From contig NZ_CP011514.1 in assembly GCF_001653795.1 (NCBI RefSeq), positions 2,808,279 through 2,872,278 of the forward strand: a stretch of DNA of 64,000 bases. Reading direction: 5' to 3'. Origin of the DNA: Mitsuaria sp. 7 (GTDB lineage Bacteria > Pseudomonadota > Gammaproteobacteria > Burkholderiales > Burkholderiaceae_C). This document shows, piece by piece, positions 37,212 to 45,878 of the stretch. Position 1 is the stretch's first letter. Every line of letters begins with the position of its first letter. Both the position numbers and the translations under genes were made by a program. The notes under the pieces were generated by a model, which saw only the letters and a program-made list of their open reading frames with translations, did no database searches and was not told where the DNA came from.

Positions 37212-38771
37212 TCAGCCCGAGAACAGCACCCGCAGGCCCCGTCCCCGCTCCGCCAGCGGGATGTCGCCCAGTCCCTTGAAGAACACCAGCGTCGCGCCGC
37301 ACACCGCCGCCGGGCTCGCCTTCGCGCGGGACGTCTCGTCGGCGAAGATGTCCCGCTGCTGATCGGTCATCTTCCTCGCCGCGCGTCCCGCCACCAGGGC
37401 CAGTTCCGACTGGGCCGGCCGCTTCACCCGCTTCGGATCCGCCTCCCGGATCACCTGGGCCAGGAGCCGCAGTTCCTCCGCCACCATCTCCTTGGGCAAC
37501 AGGCTCATGAGGTTGACCGGCTTGCCCGTCGGGAAGGCCGCTTCCACGCACACCGCCGGATCCTTCTCCAGCAGCACCTCGAACTCCTTGACCAGCAGCT
37601 GGTGATACGCGATGAGCGTGGCATCGCTGGTCTGCGGCAGCAGTCGGGAGACGATCGGCGTCACCTGCGCGCGCGCCGCCATGCTCACTTCCGTGTCCGT
37701 CGCCCCCGCCTGCGCCTTCGCCCAGGCGGCATCCAGGATGCGCGCGAAGTCCTGGGGCGCCCGCTCCTCCAGCGCGGCGAACGCTTCGGTCTGCTTCAGC
37801 GTCGCGGCCCAGGCCTCCCGGGACTTGAACGCCGTGGCCATCGCCGCCGTTTCTCCGCCGATGCTGCGGCGCGTGAGCACCTTCGCGGCCAGCATCTCGT
37901 CCACCGTCGGGAACCACATGCCCTCGTACGGCGTGCTCAGGACCCGGGTGACGAAGGCCCCTTCCACGCCGGCTCTCCGGTAGACCGCCCGCAGCTCGTC
38001 GGCGTCGCGCGCGGACGCCGAAGGACCGCCGCCGCCCACGCGCCGGCCGGCATGGAAGCCGATGCGGGCATTGGGCGCCGCGGCGCGGTCCTTCCCTGCC
38101 AGGAACGCGATCGTGCACGCCGACGCGCACCCGCCTTCGACGTAGGTGTTCAGCCCGCGGCTGCGGACGACGTCGGCCAGGCGCTCGCCCTCGCGGATCC
38201 AGCCTCCGGGCGAGGAGAACACGACCGTGCGCACGCCCGGGTTCGCGCGCAGGGCCGCCTCCAGCTGCTCGGCGCTGCCTTCATGGATGCCGCCCGCCAA
38301 CAGCAGCGACTGGCCGCCGGCCCGCAGCTCGATCCTCGCGTTCGAGCCGAACACCTCACCGGTGGCGATCTGCCAATGCTCCTTCATCTGGGGCCACAGC
38401 TGGCGCACGTCGACGGCGGCCTTCACCAGCCCGAGGCAGAGCATCACCTGGGCCGTGATGGCCCAGCCGCGATGACCGCCTCGCGAGGTGTGCTTGGACG
38501 CGGACATCCAGGTGCCGCGCATGGCCCAGAGCGAGCAGGTGTAGGCCAGGACCATCGTCGCCATGATGGCGATCGAGGAGTAGCGGTACTGCGCGCGGTC
38601 GGACAGCCAGCGCACGACCATCAAGCCCAGGAGCACCGCGCCCAGCGACAGGAGGACGTTGTTGACCCAGTACGAGCGTCCGAGCGGGTAGTCGCCGTTC
38701 CAATGGCGTCGGAAAAAGGCGAACGGACCGGTGTACGCCGGCGCCGGGAGCGATTGCTCGATCGAATCCAT
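37212..38771 (-). CDS. Membrane protein with C-terminal ClpP-like serine protease domain
   Basis: 519-aa protein. Residues 15-115 contain three or four membrane helices and a DUF805-like feel (RRHWNGDYPLGRSYWVNNVL). Residues 140-280 match the ClpP/crotonase-type domain seen in COG3904-like periplasmic proteins: VVFSSPGGWIREGERLADVV supplies the oxyanion loop, Ser217 in GGCASACTIAFLAG is the likely nucleophile, and His240 in ARIGFHAG the likely base. About 240 helical residues follow. ATG 38771 has GGAGG 5 nt upstream and discards a poor N-terminal extension. The role is unknown; a regulatory membrane protease is plausible. Confidence 0.75.
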   Translation of the reverse strand: MDSIEQSLPAPAYTGPFAFFRRHWNGDYPLGRSYWVNNVLLSLGAVLLGLMVVRWLSDRAQYRYSSIAIMATMVLAYTCSLWAMRGTWMSASKHTSRGGHRGWAITAQVMLCLGLVKAAVDVRQLWPQMKEHWQIATGEVFGSNARIELRAGGQSLLLAGGIHEGSAEQLEAALRANPGVRTVVFSSPGGWIREGERLADVVRSRGLNTYVEGGCASACTIAFLAGKDRAAAPNARIGFHAGRRVGGGGPSASARDADELRAVYRRAGVEGAFVTRVLSTPYEGMWFPTVDEMLAAKVLTRRSIGGETAAMATAFKSREAWAATLKQTEAFAALEERAPQDFARILDAAWAKAQAGATDTEVSMAARAQVTPIVSRLLPQTSDATLIAYHQLLVKEFEVLLEKDPAVCVEAAFPTGKPVNLMSLLPKEMVAEELRLLAQVIREADPKRVKRPAQSELALVAGRAARKMTDQQRDIFADETSRAKASPAAVCGATLVFFKGLGDIPLAERGRGLRVLFSG

Positions 38772-38901
38772 GTTTATCCTCCCTCTGTCGATGTTGTTGC
38801 CGGCGCGTCGAGGCGTCCGACGGCCGGCAGCATAGAGGGCTTGCACGCCCGGCCTTCACAATCGAGGCGAGTCCGCCCGTTCGAAATGCCAAACTTTCAT
38901 C

Positions 38902-39384
38902 ATGGATAAATTCTTGCTGCAGCAGCAGGTGCTGGCACGGCTCGCCGAAGACCTGCTGCAAGTCGAACAGGCCGCGCGCGCGGCGCATGAAACGGCGACT
39001 CACGAAGAGAACATCGCCGAGAACAAGTACGACACCCTGGGTCTGGAAGCCGCCTACCTGGCCACCGGCCAGGCTCGTCGCGCCGAAGCCATCCACCAGG
39101 CGATGACCCATTGGCGCCAGTTCCGCCCGCGCCCCTACGACACCAGCAAAGGCATACAGCTCGGCGCGCTGGTCTGCCTGGTCGATGCCGACGACAGGCA
39201 GCAACAGCTCTTTCTCGGCCCGGACGGGGGCAGCATGCAACTGGTGAACGGCGCTCAACTCGTCCAGGTCATCAGCGGCGAAGCCCCGTTGGGCAGGGCC
39301 CTGCTGGGCAAATGCGAAGGCGATGAGGTGTCGATACAGGTCGCTTCCATCCGACAGCAGTTCGAGGTCCTGTGGGTGCGTTGA
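38902..39384 (+). CDS. GreA/GreB-like transcription elongation factor family protein
   Basis: 160-aa protein with the two-part Gre plan: an N-terminal coiled coil (LARLAEDLLQVEQAARAAHE) carrying the acidic stretch THEENIAENKYDTLG, and a C-terminal FKBP-like domain (GALVCLVDADDRQQQLFLGP and the typical SGEAPLGRALLGKCEGDEVS). It would act in the RNA polymerase secondary channel. It is a divergent family member, not the housekeeping GreA. The start codon overlaps nothing; the GST gene begins inside its last codons. Confidence 0.78.
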   Translation: MDKFLLQQQVLARLAEDLLQVEQAARAAHETATHEENIAENKYDTLGLEAAYLATGQARRAEAIHQAMTHWRQFRPRPYDTSKGIQLGALVCLVDADDRQQQLFLGPDGGSMQLVNGAQLVQVISGEAPLGRALLGKCEGDEVSIQVASIRQQFEVLWVR

Positions 39385-40025
39385 GCCCGTTGCCGCGGCT
39401 CTACACCTTCCGCCGCTGCCCCTACGCGATGCGCGCGCGGATGGCACTGCTGCAAGCCGGGCGGGACTTCGACGCGGTGGAGGTCAGCCTGCGCGACAAG
39501 CCGGCCAGCTTGCTGGCCTTGTCGCCCAAGGCGACGGTACCGGTGCTGCAGCTGCCCGATGGCAGCGTGATCGAGGAGAGCTGGGACATCATGCGCTGGG
39601 CGCTGGCTGAGCCCGATACGCAGGGCTGGTGGGCGCGGGCGCAGTCGCCTGCGAACCTTGACCTGCTGCAGCGCAATGACGGCGACTTCAAGCATCACCT
39701 GGACCGCTGGAAGTACCCCCAGCGCTACGCGGGTGAGACCCTCGCGCCGGACGCACACCGCGACCAGGCAGTGGATGTGCTGCTGCGACAGCTGGAGGCA
39801 CGACTGCGCGACGCGCGCTGCCTCGGCGGCGCAACGTCATGCGCCACCGATCTGGCAGTGATGCCCTTCGTCCGCCAGTTCGCCTCGGTGGACCCGGAAT
39901 GGTTTGCAACGCTGGACGTCCCGTCCGTGCGGACATGGCTGAACGGCTGGCTCGTCCATCCGCTGTTCACGGCTTGCATGCACAAGCTGCCCGCAGAGGG
40001 TGTGAATCGCTTTCCACCGGTCTGA
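39372..40025 (+). CDS. Glutathione S-transferase family protein
   Basis: 217-aa cytosolic GST-like protein. The thioredoxin-fold N-domain starts LYTFRRCPYAMRARMALLQA with CPYA at the active-site position, the cis-Pro motif is KATVPVLQLPDGSVIEES, and a helical C-domain follows. The start is GTG 39372, overlapping the Gre-like gene by 13 bases; no ATG is available early enough. The substrate is unknown. Confidence 0.82.
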   Translation: MGALSPLPRLYTFRRCPYAMRARMALLQAGRDFDAVEVSLRDKPASLLALSPKATVPVLQLPDGSVIEESWDIMRWALAEPDTQGWWARAQSPANLDLLQRNDGDFKHHLDRWKYPQRYAGETLAPDAHRDQAVDVLLRQLEARLRDARCLGGATSCATDLAVMPFVRQFASVDPEWFATLDVPSVRTWLNGWLVHPLFTACMHKLPAEGVNRFPPV

Positions 40026-40072
40026 CCCCGTTCGCTCCGTTATTCTCCTCGCCTCAATTTGGGAGGAACCAG

Positions 40073-40441
40073 ATGAAACGTTCGAAGCTCGGCGCCATGT
40101 GCGCTGCGGCCGGTCTGCTGACCGCCATGTCCACCCTGCCTGCTCATGCGGCCGAAGAGACGATCGAAGGGTTGAAGATCGCCAAGATCCGGTCCGTCGG
40201 CAACTACTCCAACGATCTCTACGACAACACCGTTGAACTCTGGTTCACGACGCCGCTGAACGTCCCCAGCAACCTGACATGCCGAGAAACACAGCGCGTC
40301 ATCATCGATGCCAAGTTCAAGCATCTCATTGCTGCAGCGCACGCCGCTCTCGCCTCCGGAAGGCTCGTCAATGTCCATATTGACGACACGCTCCCGCAGC
40401 GGGCCGGCAGCTGTGAGGTCTCCTGGATGGACATCCTCTGA
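40073..40441 (+). CDS. Small exported hypothetical protein
   Basis: 122 aa with a clear Sec signal peptide (KLGAMCAAAGLLTAMSTLPA, cleavage at AHA-AE). The mature domain has two cysteines (LTCRETQ and GSCEVSW) likely to form a disulphide, and reads like the small periplasmic family with IAKIRSVGNYSNDLYDNTVE. ATG 40073 has GGGAGGAA upstream, and a strong terminator follows 20 bp after the stop, so it is a single-gene unit. Function unknown. Confidence 0.8.
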   Translation: MKRSKLGAMCAAAGLLTAMSTLPAHAAEETIEGLKIAKIRSVGNYSNDLYDNTVELWFTTPLNVPSNLTCRETQRVIIDAKFKHLIAAAHAALASGRLVNVHIDDTLPQRAGSCEVSWMDIL

Positions 40442-40460
40442 TTCCATTGCGGAAGCAGCA

Positions 40461-40485
40461 CGGGACGCCTCGGCGTCCCGTTTTT
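40461..40485 (+). terminator. Rho-independent terminator
   Basis: A 9-bp perfect stem CGGGACGCC / GGCGTCCCG with a TC loop and TTTTT tail, directly after the small exported protein. It faces the convergent Cys-rich gene and could serve only the plus strand well. Confidence 0.9.
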
Positions 40486-40542
40486 CATTCCACGCGAGAC
40501 GATCTCGGCGGCTGCGTCGTACTCAGGTCGACGACGTCATGC

Positions 40543-40983
40543 TCAGACCTTGGCAAGGAAAGCCGCCGCATCGCCTGCTTCGCACTTCCAGTCCGCGAAG
40601 ACCCCGACCAGGTTGCATTCCACGCAGTGGCAGGCGATGTAGTACCAGCGCACGTCATGGGTGCCTTCGTACACGGAGACGCCGGACACCAGCTCGAACA
40701 CCTCGTTCTCGCACACGCACTCGTGCGTCTCAGGCGCGGCTTCTTCGACGTGGTCCGCACTGTCGCCCATCAGGTGTTCCAGCCCGCAGTCGGTGCAGGT
40801 GCGGATGGCCACGCCGGCCTCTTCATCCGTCTGCAGCGCGAAGGTCCGGCATCCGCAATCGCATTTGGACGTGGCAAACCTGGTGGCCTCATGGCGATTC
40901 GCCACGCTGTAGCTGCGCAGTTCGGCCTGGGTATCGCCGGATGTGGTCCCGTACCAGAACTCGCCCTTCTTCGTCAGTGCCAT
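40543..40983 (-). CDS. Cys-rich, probably zinc-binding hypothetical protein
   Basis: 146 aa, cytoplasmic, not recognised as a named family. Cysteines come in CDCGC, CTDCG, ECVCEN and CHCVEC clusters, enough for two treble-clef or ribbon zinc sites. The N-terminus MALTKKGEFWYGTTSGDTQA is well formed and GVSVYEGTHDVRWYYIACHC precedes the last cluster. ATG 40983 is selected over an upstream in-frame start. It converges on the small exported gene. A DNA/RNA-binding or metal-sensing role is possible. Confidence 0.7.
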   Translation of the reverse strand: MALTKKGEFWYGTTSGDTQAELRSYSVANRHEATRFATSKCDCGCRTFALQTDEEAGVAIRTCTDCGLEHLMGDSADHVEEAAPETHECVCENEVFELVSGVSVYEGTHDVRWYYIACHCVECNLVGVFADWKCEAGDAAAFLAKV

Positions 40984-41123
40984 TGATGCTGCTCCATTCC
41001 TCAAGAGGCGCTTCCCGGCAGGCCTGACGCCGGCCTCGCCCCGTACGTCCGGATTCTGCCTGTTGTCCGGATGACTTCTTCTGGGGGCCAGGTCTTGCTT
41101 GTCGCCGGCATCGACCAGGCAGG

Positions 41124-42287
41124 TCAGCGCGGCGGTCCGGGCACGAACGGGATCAGTTCCATCCGGTCGCGTCCCTTGCGCTTGGAGGCGTAGAGGGCCT
41201 CGTCCGCCTGCTTGAGCCAGTGCGAGAGTTCCGCGTCGGGCTGGCCGGACAAGGTCGCGCCTATGCTCAGCGACACCGGTTCCGGCGTCACGAACATCTC
41301 GCGCGCCTGCCGCGAGAACGTTTCGCGCAAGTCCTGGCCCAACGCCTGCGCGGCGACGTCGGAGACGCCTCGCAGCAGGATCACGAATTCGTCCCCGCCC
41401 AGCCGGGCCGCGATCGCGTCCGGGGGCAGTGCGCCGCGGATGAGGTCGCTCAGCGTCATCAGCAAACGATCCCCGGCGGCGTGGCCGTGAAGGTCGTTGA
41501 CCTGCTTGAAGTGGTCGATGTCGATGAGCAGCAGGGCGCAGGGGCTAGCCGGGGATGCCTGCCCCAGCAGCGCCGGGGCGCGCAGATAGAGCGCGCGCCG
41601 GTTGTCCAGATTGGTCAGCGGGTCGCGTGCGGCGATCTCCGCGATGCGTTCCTCGCGGCGATGCCGCTCGGTGCCGGTCATGGACATCGCGAGCAGCATG
41701 ATCGCCATCGCGCCTTCCACCAGGGACACGAGGATCACCGTGCCGCGGAAACCGGCGAGGTTGACGACAGCCTCCGGCGCCAGGGTCGTGGCGGCCTTGG
41801 CGAGGTAGAACAGGCCGTGGGCCACCAGGACGAAGCGCAGCTGCGCCGCGCCCGGGCTCAACACGCCGCCGTGAGGACGCAGCAGCAGACCGGCGCGCAG
41901 GGTGATGACGGCGATCATCAGGGACTGGATGCCCAGCATCGCCTTGGACCACCAGGGCCTGTCGGGAAGCAGCAGCATGGCGAGCCACACGACGACCAGC
42001 AGCCACCAGGCGCGTGGCAGCCGCGTGCGCGTGAATCGCGCGACGCCGGCCAGGAACATCCAGTGGGCGCCGATCAGCAGGCCATTGGGAAACCAGATGC
42101 CGAACAGCACATGCCCGCTGGAACGCAGCAGGGCCAGCACGCTGCCCACGGCGATGATGGCGAAGCCCGTGCTCCAGAGCAGCAGCGACCGTTCGCGCAC
42201 GCTGCCCCATTCCGCGGCCAGGTACAGCGCCGAGGCCGCGGCCATGGCCGCGGTGAGGACGAGCAAGGTGAAGGGGTCGAGAACCAT
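41124..42287 (-). CDS. Membrane-bound diguanylate cyclase (GGDEF)
   Basis: 387 aa. About seven membrane helices (residues 1-215) form a sensory domain, followed by a GGDEF domain: DPLTNLDNRRALYLRAP, LLIDIDHFKQVNDLHGHAAG and the catalytic RLGGDEFVILL. The GGDEF is intact, so it should make cyclic di-GMP; no RxxD inhibitory site is visible at the usual place. ATG 42287 is used because upstream codons look non-coding. Cyclic di-GMP would fit the biofilm and exopolysaccharide genes elsewhere in the window, but no direct link is shown. Confidence 0.9.
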   Translation of the reverse strand: MVLDPFTLLVLTAAMAAASALYLAAEWGSVRERSLLLWSTGFAIIAVGSVLALLRSSGHVLFGIWFPNGLLIGAHWMFLAGVARFTRTRLPRAWWLLVVVWLAMLLLPDRPWWSKAMLGIQSLMIAVITLRAGLLLRPHGGVLSPGAAQLRFVLVAHGLFYLAKAATTLAPEAVVNLAGFRGTVILVSLVEGAMAIMLLAMSMTGTERHRREERIAEIAARDPLTNLDNRRALYLRAPALLGQASPASPCALLLIDIDHFKQVNDLHGHAAGDRLLMTLSDLIRGALPPDAIAARLGGDEFVILLRGVSDVAAQALGQDLRETFSRQAREMFVTPEPVSLSIGATLSGQPDAELSHWLKQADEALYASKRKGRDRMELIPFVPGPPR

Positions 42288-42646
42288 GGAGACGGATGAG
42301 CGGGTGCGTGCAGACGCCCATTGTTGGCCATGGGACGCAGCGTTGGACTTCAGCCTGAAGCAGACAACACCCCCTCTCGATGTCGGCGCCTCGGTCAGTG
42401 CTGCCTCATTTCCGGGCAATCGAAGCGGATGCCATAGGAATCAACGCGTTGCAGTGCTCGCCCTAGGTCTGCCAACAGAGTTGTCCACAGAGGCCGGGGA
42501 AAGAAGAAGGGGCCTCGTGCGGACGTTGCAAGCTGTAGTAGCAAGAACGGTCAGGACAACGCATCGTTCCACGGCAGTGATGCTCACATGGAGCAGCGCT
42601 CCGCGCGGTCGGTCACATGGATCCGAGGCGCGGCGCTTCGAGCGTT
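42288..42646. other. Intergenic region, no gene seen
   Basis: About 359 bp between the cyclase start and the stop of a small unknown gene, both minus strand. It should hold the cyclase promoter. A lone TTGTCCACA (DnaA-box-like) near 42480 is not enough to call an origin. Confidence 0.5.
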
Positions 42647-43036
42647 TCATTGCACCTTTTGATTGAAGACGCGCTCGAATACACAGGCCTGATAAAAGTC
42701 ATGCAATGGCCCTGCATCCGGCGAGTTCAGCCGCTCGGCGCCAGTCGGGCCTACAGCCAGCAAATGCAGTTCAGCTCTCGTCGGACTGTCTTCGACAGCA
42801 CGCACGCCATCCAGCACGCATAAGGTGCCAAAGAGCGCGGAATGGACTGCCAATTCGATGACCTGGGTCAAACGCAATTGATCCGCCTCAGACAGGCCCT
42901 TAAACCATTCGCTGAGTTCGGTCACACGCACCGCAGGTCGCCGTCCGCTCGGTGATCTGAGCGTCGCGACTACTCCTGCGATGCTGGATTCGTGGACGCT
43001 TCGGACGAGACCTTGAACGAATTCTTTGGAGTTCAT
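42647..43036 (-). CDS. Hypothetical protein, 129 aa
   Basis: Unrecognised cytoplasmic protein beginning MNSKEFVQGLVRSVHESSIA and containing VTELSEWFKGLSEADQLRLT, a helical segment. There is no signal peptide or membrane helix. ATG 43036 is chosen because the longer open frame above it is Arg/Ser-rich shadow of the next gene. It lies 121 bp downstream of another unknown gene on the same strand. Base composition is less G+C-rich than the surroundings. Confidence 0.65.
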   Translation of the reverse strand: MNSKEFVQGLVRSVHESSIAGVVATLRSPSGRRPAVRVTELSEWFKGLSEADQLRLTQVIELAVHSALFGTLCVLDGVRAVEDSPTRAELHLLAVGPTGAERLNSPDAGPLHDFYQACVFERVFNQKVQ

Positions 43037-43157
43037 GGGAAGAGCTTGGTGTGCTGCATGCGGACCGTGGCCGATTCGTGTCCCAACATTTCCTGAAGCA
43101 GAAGCTGGCTGTGCAGCGGAAGCGGAAATATCCCTACGGTCACGTTCCGGACTCTGC

Positions 43158-43634
43158 TCAACTGGCCTTGGCCGTTTCGAGTAGTCGCAGTAGCCGCGCA
43201 CCGATGGCCTCCGCAGACTGAAGCGGATTGAAAGAGGTCGACAGCTCGACTTCAGACTTGCGCGCGTGCGGCGTACTCGCACGAACAATGGCATTGCCTG
43301 GATTGAGGCTGTAGCAGCTGACAGGGCGGAATTCGTCCTCAAACTGCTTGACCGAGCGCGCGCCCGAAGCCTTGAACGCCGGCCAGTCGGACCTCTTCGC
43401 ACCACGGAGGTCAGCATCCACCATCGAGAAGCTTTGGAAGGCGGACTGAAAGGCCCGACCCAGCTCGTGCGCCGACGGGACGCCAGCCAATCGAACCGTC
43501 GCGTCCGCTTGCTCGAAGTAGATGCCTTCGAGATTTCGATGCATTGCAGCCACGATGACAGCCGCATCAGAAAAGTAGAGATGCACTGCGCTCGCAGCTA
43601 CGGGCGCTGCAGGCTTTCGAGCAAGGCCGAACAT
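43158..43634 (-). CDS. Hypothetical protein, 158 aa
   Basis: Unrecognised. MFGLARKPAAPVAASAVHLY is followed by a hydrophobic FSDAAVIVAAM, then LGRAFQSAFQSFSMVDADLR and KQFEDEFRPVSCYSLNPGNA; no clear signal peptide. The ribosome site CAGGTG lies about 8 nt before ATG 43634. The likely partner is the 129-aa gene downstream. Confidence 0.65.
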   Translation of the reverse strand: MFGLARKPAAPVAASAVHLYFSDAAVIVAAMHRNLEGIYFEQADATVRLAGVPSAHELGRAFQSAFQSFSMVDADLRGAKRSDWPAFKASGARSVKQFEDEFRPVSCYSLNPGNAIVRASTPHARKSEVELSTSFNPLQSAEAIGARLLRLLETAKAS

Positions 43635-43672
43635 TCAAATTCACCTGACCTGTTGTGTGCCTCAATTCTTAC

Positions 43673-44254
43673 CTAGGCGTCGATCGCCTCATACCCCACC
43701 ACGCTCATCCCGAGCGTGCCTCGATACCCCATGTCCGTGAGCCCAGTGACCCGCGCCACCGCTGTTCGAACTGCCTCTGCCTCTTCCGTTTCAGCGGGTA
43801 TCGGCGCGTGCCAGAAGGACTTGGTTCTATACCCGCCGCTGCCGTTCAGCAGCACCAACGAGCGCAGACCGGTCGTGACCAGGGACACCCGGCACCTCAG
43901 CGAGCGACCGGCACTGGCCGAATGCGATTCGACGGCGGCGAAGTCTGACAGCGCATACCTGCGCTGCTTCGCGGGGAGCCCGAACCAAGGCAGGCGCTCG
44001 ATCAGCACCAGATCGCGCGCCCGATCGATGGTCGTGACGGAGATGCGCGCATCGATGAACTCCAGCGCTGCGCCCATCAGTGCCAGCGAGGGAAACAGCA
44101 GGAGCCAGAGCGCCTTCCAGCTGACCTCGTAGAAGCCGAACTTCCAGAACATCCAGCTCAAGGCGGTCGCGAAGGCGAACGCCCACAACGGCATCATCGA
44201 CGGCGTGGGCCGGATGACGACGGTGGTGTCGGTGACTTCGAGGGAACGGGACAT
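43673..44254 (-). CDS. Membrane protein of unknown function
   Basis: 193 aa (202 if ATG 44281 is used; neither start has a clear ribosome site). Two adjacent membrane helices (PLWAFAFATALSWMFWKFGF and WKALWLLLFPSLALMGAALE) are followed by a soluble beta-rich part with VTTIDRARDLVLIERLPWFG, reminiscent of PH-like domains of small two-helix membrane proteins. It follows upp on the same strand. Confidence 0.65.
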   Translation of the reverse strand: MSRSLEVTDTTVVIRPTPSMMPLWAFAFATALSWMFWKFGFYEVSWKALWLLLFPSLALMGAALEFIDARISVTTIDRARDLVLIERLPWFGLPAKQRRYALSDFAAVESHSASAGRSLRCRVSLVTTGLRSLVLLNGSGGYRTKSFWHAPIPAETEEAEAVRTAVARVTGLTDMGYRGTLGMSVVGYEAIDA

Positions 44255-44297
44255 GACCGCGACTGAGACCCCGCCGCTCATCTGGCGGGCAGGAAGC

Positions 44298-44930
44298 TCA
44301 GACGTCCTTCGTCCCGAAGATCTTGTCCCCGGCGTCGCCCAGGCCCGGGATGATGTAGCCGTTCTCGTTGAGGTGCGAATCGATCGCCGCGGTCCAGCAG
44401 CGGATGTCCGGATGCGCCTTGTTCAGCGCCGCCACGCCTTCCGGCGCCGCCACCAGCACCAGCGCGCGGATGTCCTTGCAGCCGCGCTGCTTCAACAGGT
44501 CCACCGTCGCGATCATCGAGCCCGCCGTCGCCAGCATCGGATCGACGATCAGCGCGGTGCGCTCGTCCAGCTTGCCGACGAACTTCTCGAAGTAGTTCAC
44601 CGGCTGCAGCGTCTCGTGGTCGCGCGCCAGGCCCACCACGCTCACCTTGGCGTTGGGCATCATGTCCAGCACGCCGTCCAGCATGCCCAGGCCCGCGCGC
44701 AGGATGGGCACCACCGTGACCTTGCGGCCGGCGATCTGGTCGATCTCGACCTGGCCGCACCAGCCCTCGATCGTCGTCTTCTCGAGCGGGAAGTCCGCCG
44801 TCGCCTCGTAGGCCAGCAGCCGCGCGACCTCGCCGGTCAGCTCGCGGAACTTCTTGGTGGACATGTCGCCCTCCCGCATCAGGCCGATCTTGTGCTTGAC
44901 GAGGGGATGCGTGACTTCGATGACTGGCAT
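44298..44930 (-). CDS. upp: Uracil phosphoribosyltransferase
   Basis: Pyrimidine-salvage enzyme making UMP from uracil and PRPP, 210 aa, full length. Family motifs: [20 protein letters not shown] start, [13 protein letters not shown], the PRPP loop [13 protein letters not shown], and the uracil-binding end [16 protein letters not shown]. Cytoplasmic. It stands apart from rlmB by a 121-bp gap. Confidence 0.97.
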   Translation of the reverse strand: MPVIEVTHPLVKHKIGLMREGDMSTKKFRELTGEVARLLAYEATADFPLEKTTIEGWCGQVEIDQIAGRKVTVVPILRAGLGMLDGVLDMMPNAKVSVVGLARDHETLQPVNYFEKFVGKLDERTALIVDPMLATAGSMIATVDLLKQRGCKDIRALVLVAAPEGVAALNKAHPDIRCWTAAIDSHLNENGYIIPGLGDAGDKIFGTKDV

Positions 44931-45051
44931 GGCGATACCCGGGGGATGGGGGAATGGGAGGCGGAGTTTGGAACGGCGCCTCGTGGGCGCCGGAATGGGC
45001 GCGATTATCTCGCGTCGCTGTTCAGGCCTTCTCAGGCCCTTTCAGGCCCTT

Positions 45052-45813
45052 TCAAGCCTTCTTCTGACGCTGACGCAGCGCCTCGTACAGGCACACGCCG
45101 GCCGCGACCGAGACGTTCAGGCTCTCCACCGCGCCCTGCATCGGGATGCGCACGAGCTCGTCGCAGGTCTTCGCCGTCAGCTGGCGCATGCCGTCGCCTT
45201 CCGCGCCGAGCACCAGCGCCACCGGCCCCGTCAGGTCCAGGTCGTACAGGGTCTTCTCCGCCTGGTCCGAGGTGCCGATCACCCAGATGTCGCGCTCCTT
45301 GAGCTCATTGAGCGAGCGCGCCAGGTTGGTGACCATCAGGTAGGGCACGGTCTCCGCGGCGCCGCTGGCGACCTTGGCCACCGTCGCGTTGAGCCCCACC
45401 GCATGGTCCTTGGGCGCAACCACCGCATGCGCGCCGGCCCCGTCGGCCACGCGCAGGCAGGCGCCCAGGTTGTGCGGATCGGTCACGCCGTCCAGCACCA
45501 GCACCAGCGGCGGGCCCTCGACCTGCTCCAGCACCTCGTCCAGCGAATGCGACTGCGCCACCGCCTTCACCCGCGCCACCACGCCCTGGTGGCGGTGCGT
45601 GCCGCACAGCGCCTTGAGGCGGTCGTCGTCGCTCTCGACGAGCTTCGCACCCGCCGCCTCGGCCTTCTCGAGGAAGCCGCGCATGCGCTGGTCCTTGCGC
45701 GTGGCGTCGAACAGGATCTCCTGCACCGAGGCAGGCGCCGTCTTCAGCCGCACGGTGACGGCGTGGAAGCCGAACAGGATCTGGGTCTTGGAGGAGGAAG
45801 GGGAGGAACTCAT
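45052..45813 (-). CDS. rlmB: 23S rRNA (guanosine(2251)-2'-O)-methyltransferase
   Basis: SPOUT methyltransferase of 253 aa that methylates G2251 in the peptidyl-transferase centre using AdoMet. An N-terminal substrate-binding domain ([25 protein letters not shown]) precedes the knotted domain with [40 protein letters not shown] and [20 protein letters not shown], motifs 1-3. ATG 45813. A hairpin at 44974-44992 downstream may serve as a weak terminator. Confidence 0.95.
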   Translation of the reverse strand: MSSSPSSSKTQILFGFHAVTVRLKTAPASVQEILFDATRKDQRMRGFLEKAEAAGAKLVESDDDRLKALCGTHRHQGVVARVKAVAQSHSLDEVLEQVEGPPLVLVLDGVTDPHNLGACLRVADGAGAHAVVAPKDHAVGLNATVAKVASGAAETVPYLMVTNLARSLNELKERDIWVIGTSDQAEKTLYDLDLTGPVALVLGAEGDGMRQLTAKTCDELVRIPMQGAVESLNVSVAAGVCLYEALRQRQKKA

Positions 45814-45878
45814 GGACGCGATTGTCGCGCACCCTCGACCGCCTGCCGCCCTACGGCCGCCCCGTCAGAGCCGGCCCC

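Noticed and set aside
42476..42492. TTGTCCACA resembling a DnaA box
   Set aside because: Single site, no A+T-rich unwinding element or replication genes nearby.
45028..45062. Short CAGGCCCTTT-like repeats before the rlmB stop
   Set aside because: Only three imperfect units near the gene end; no array, function or mobility signal.
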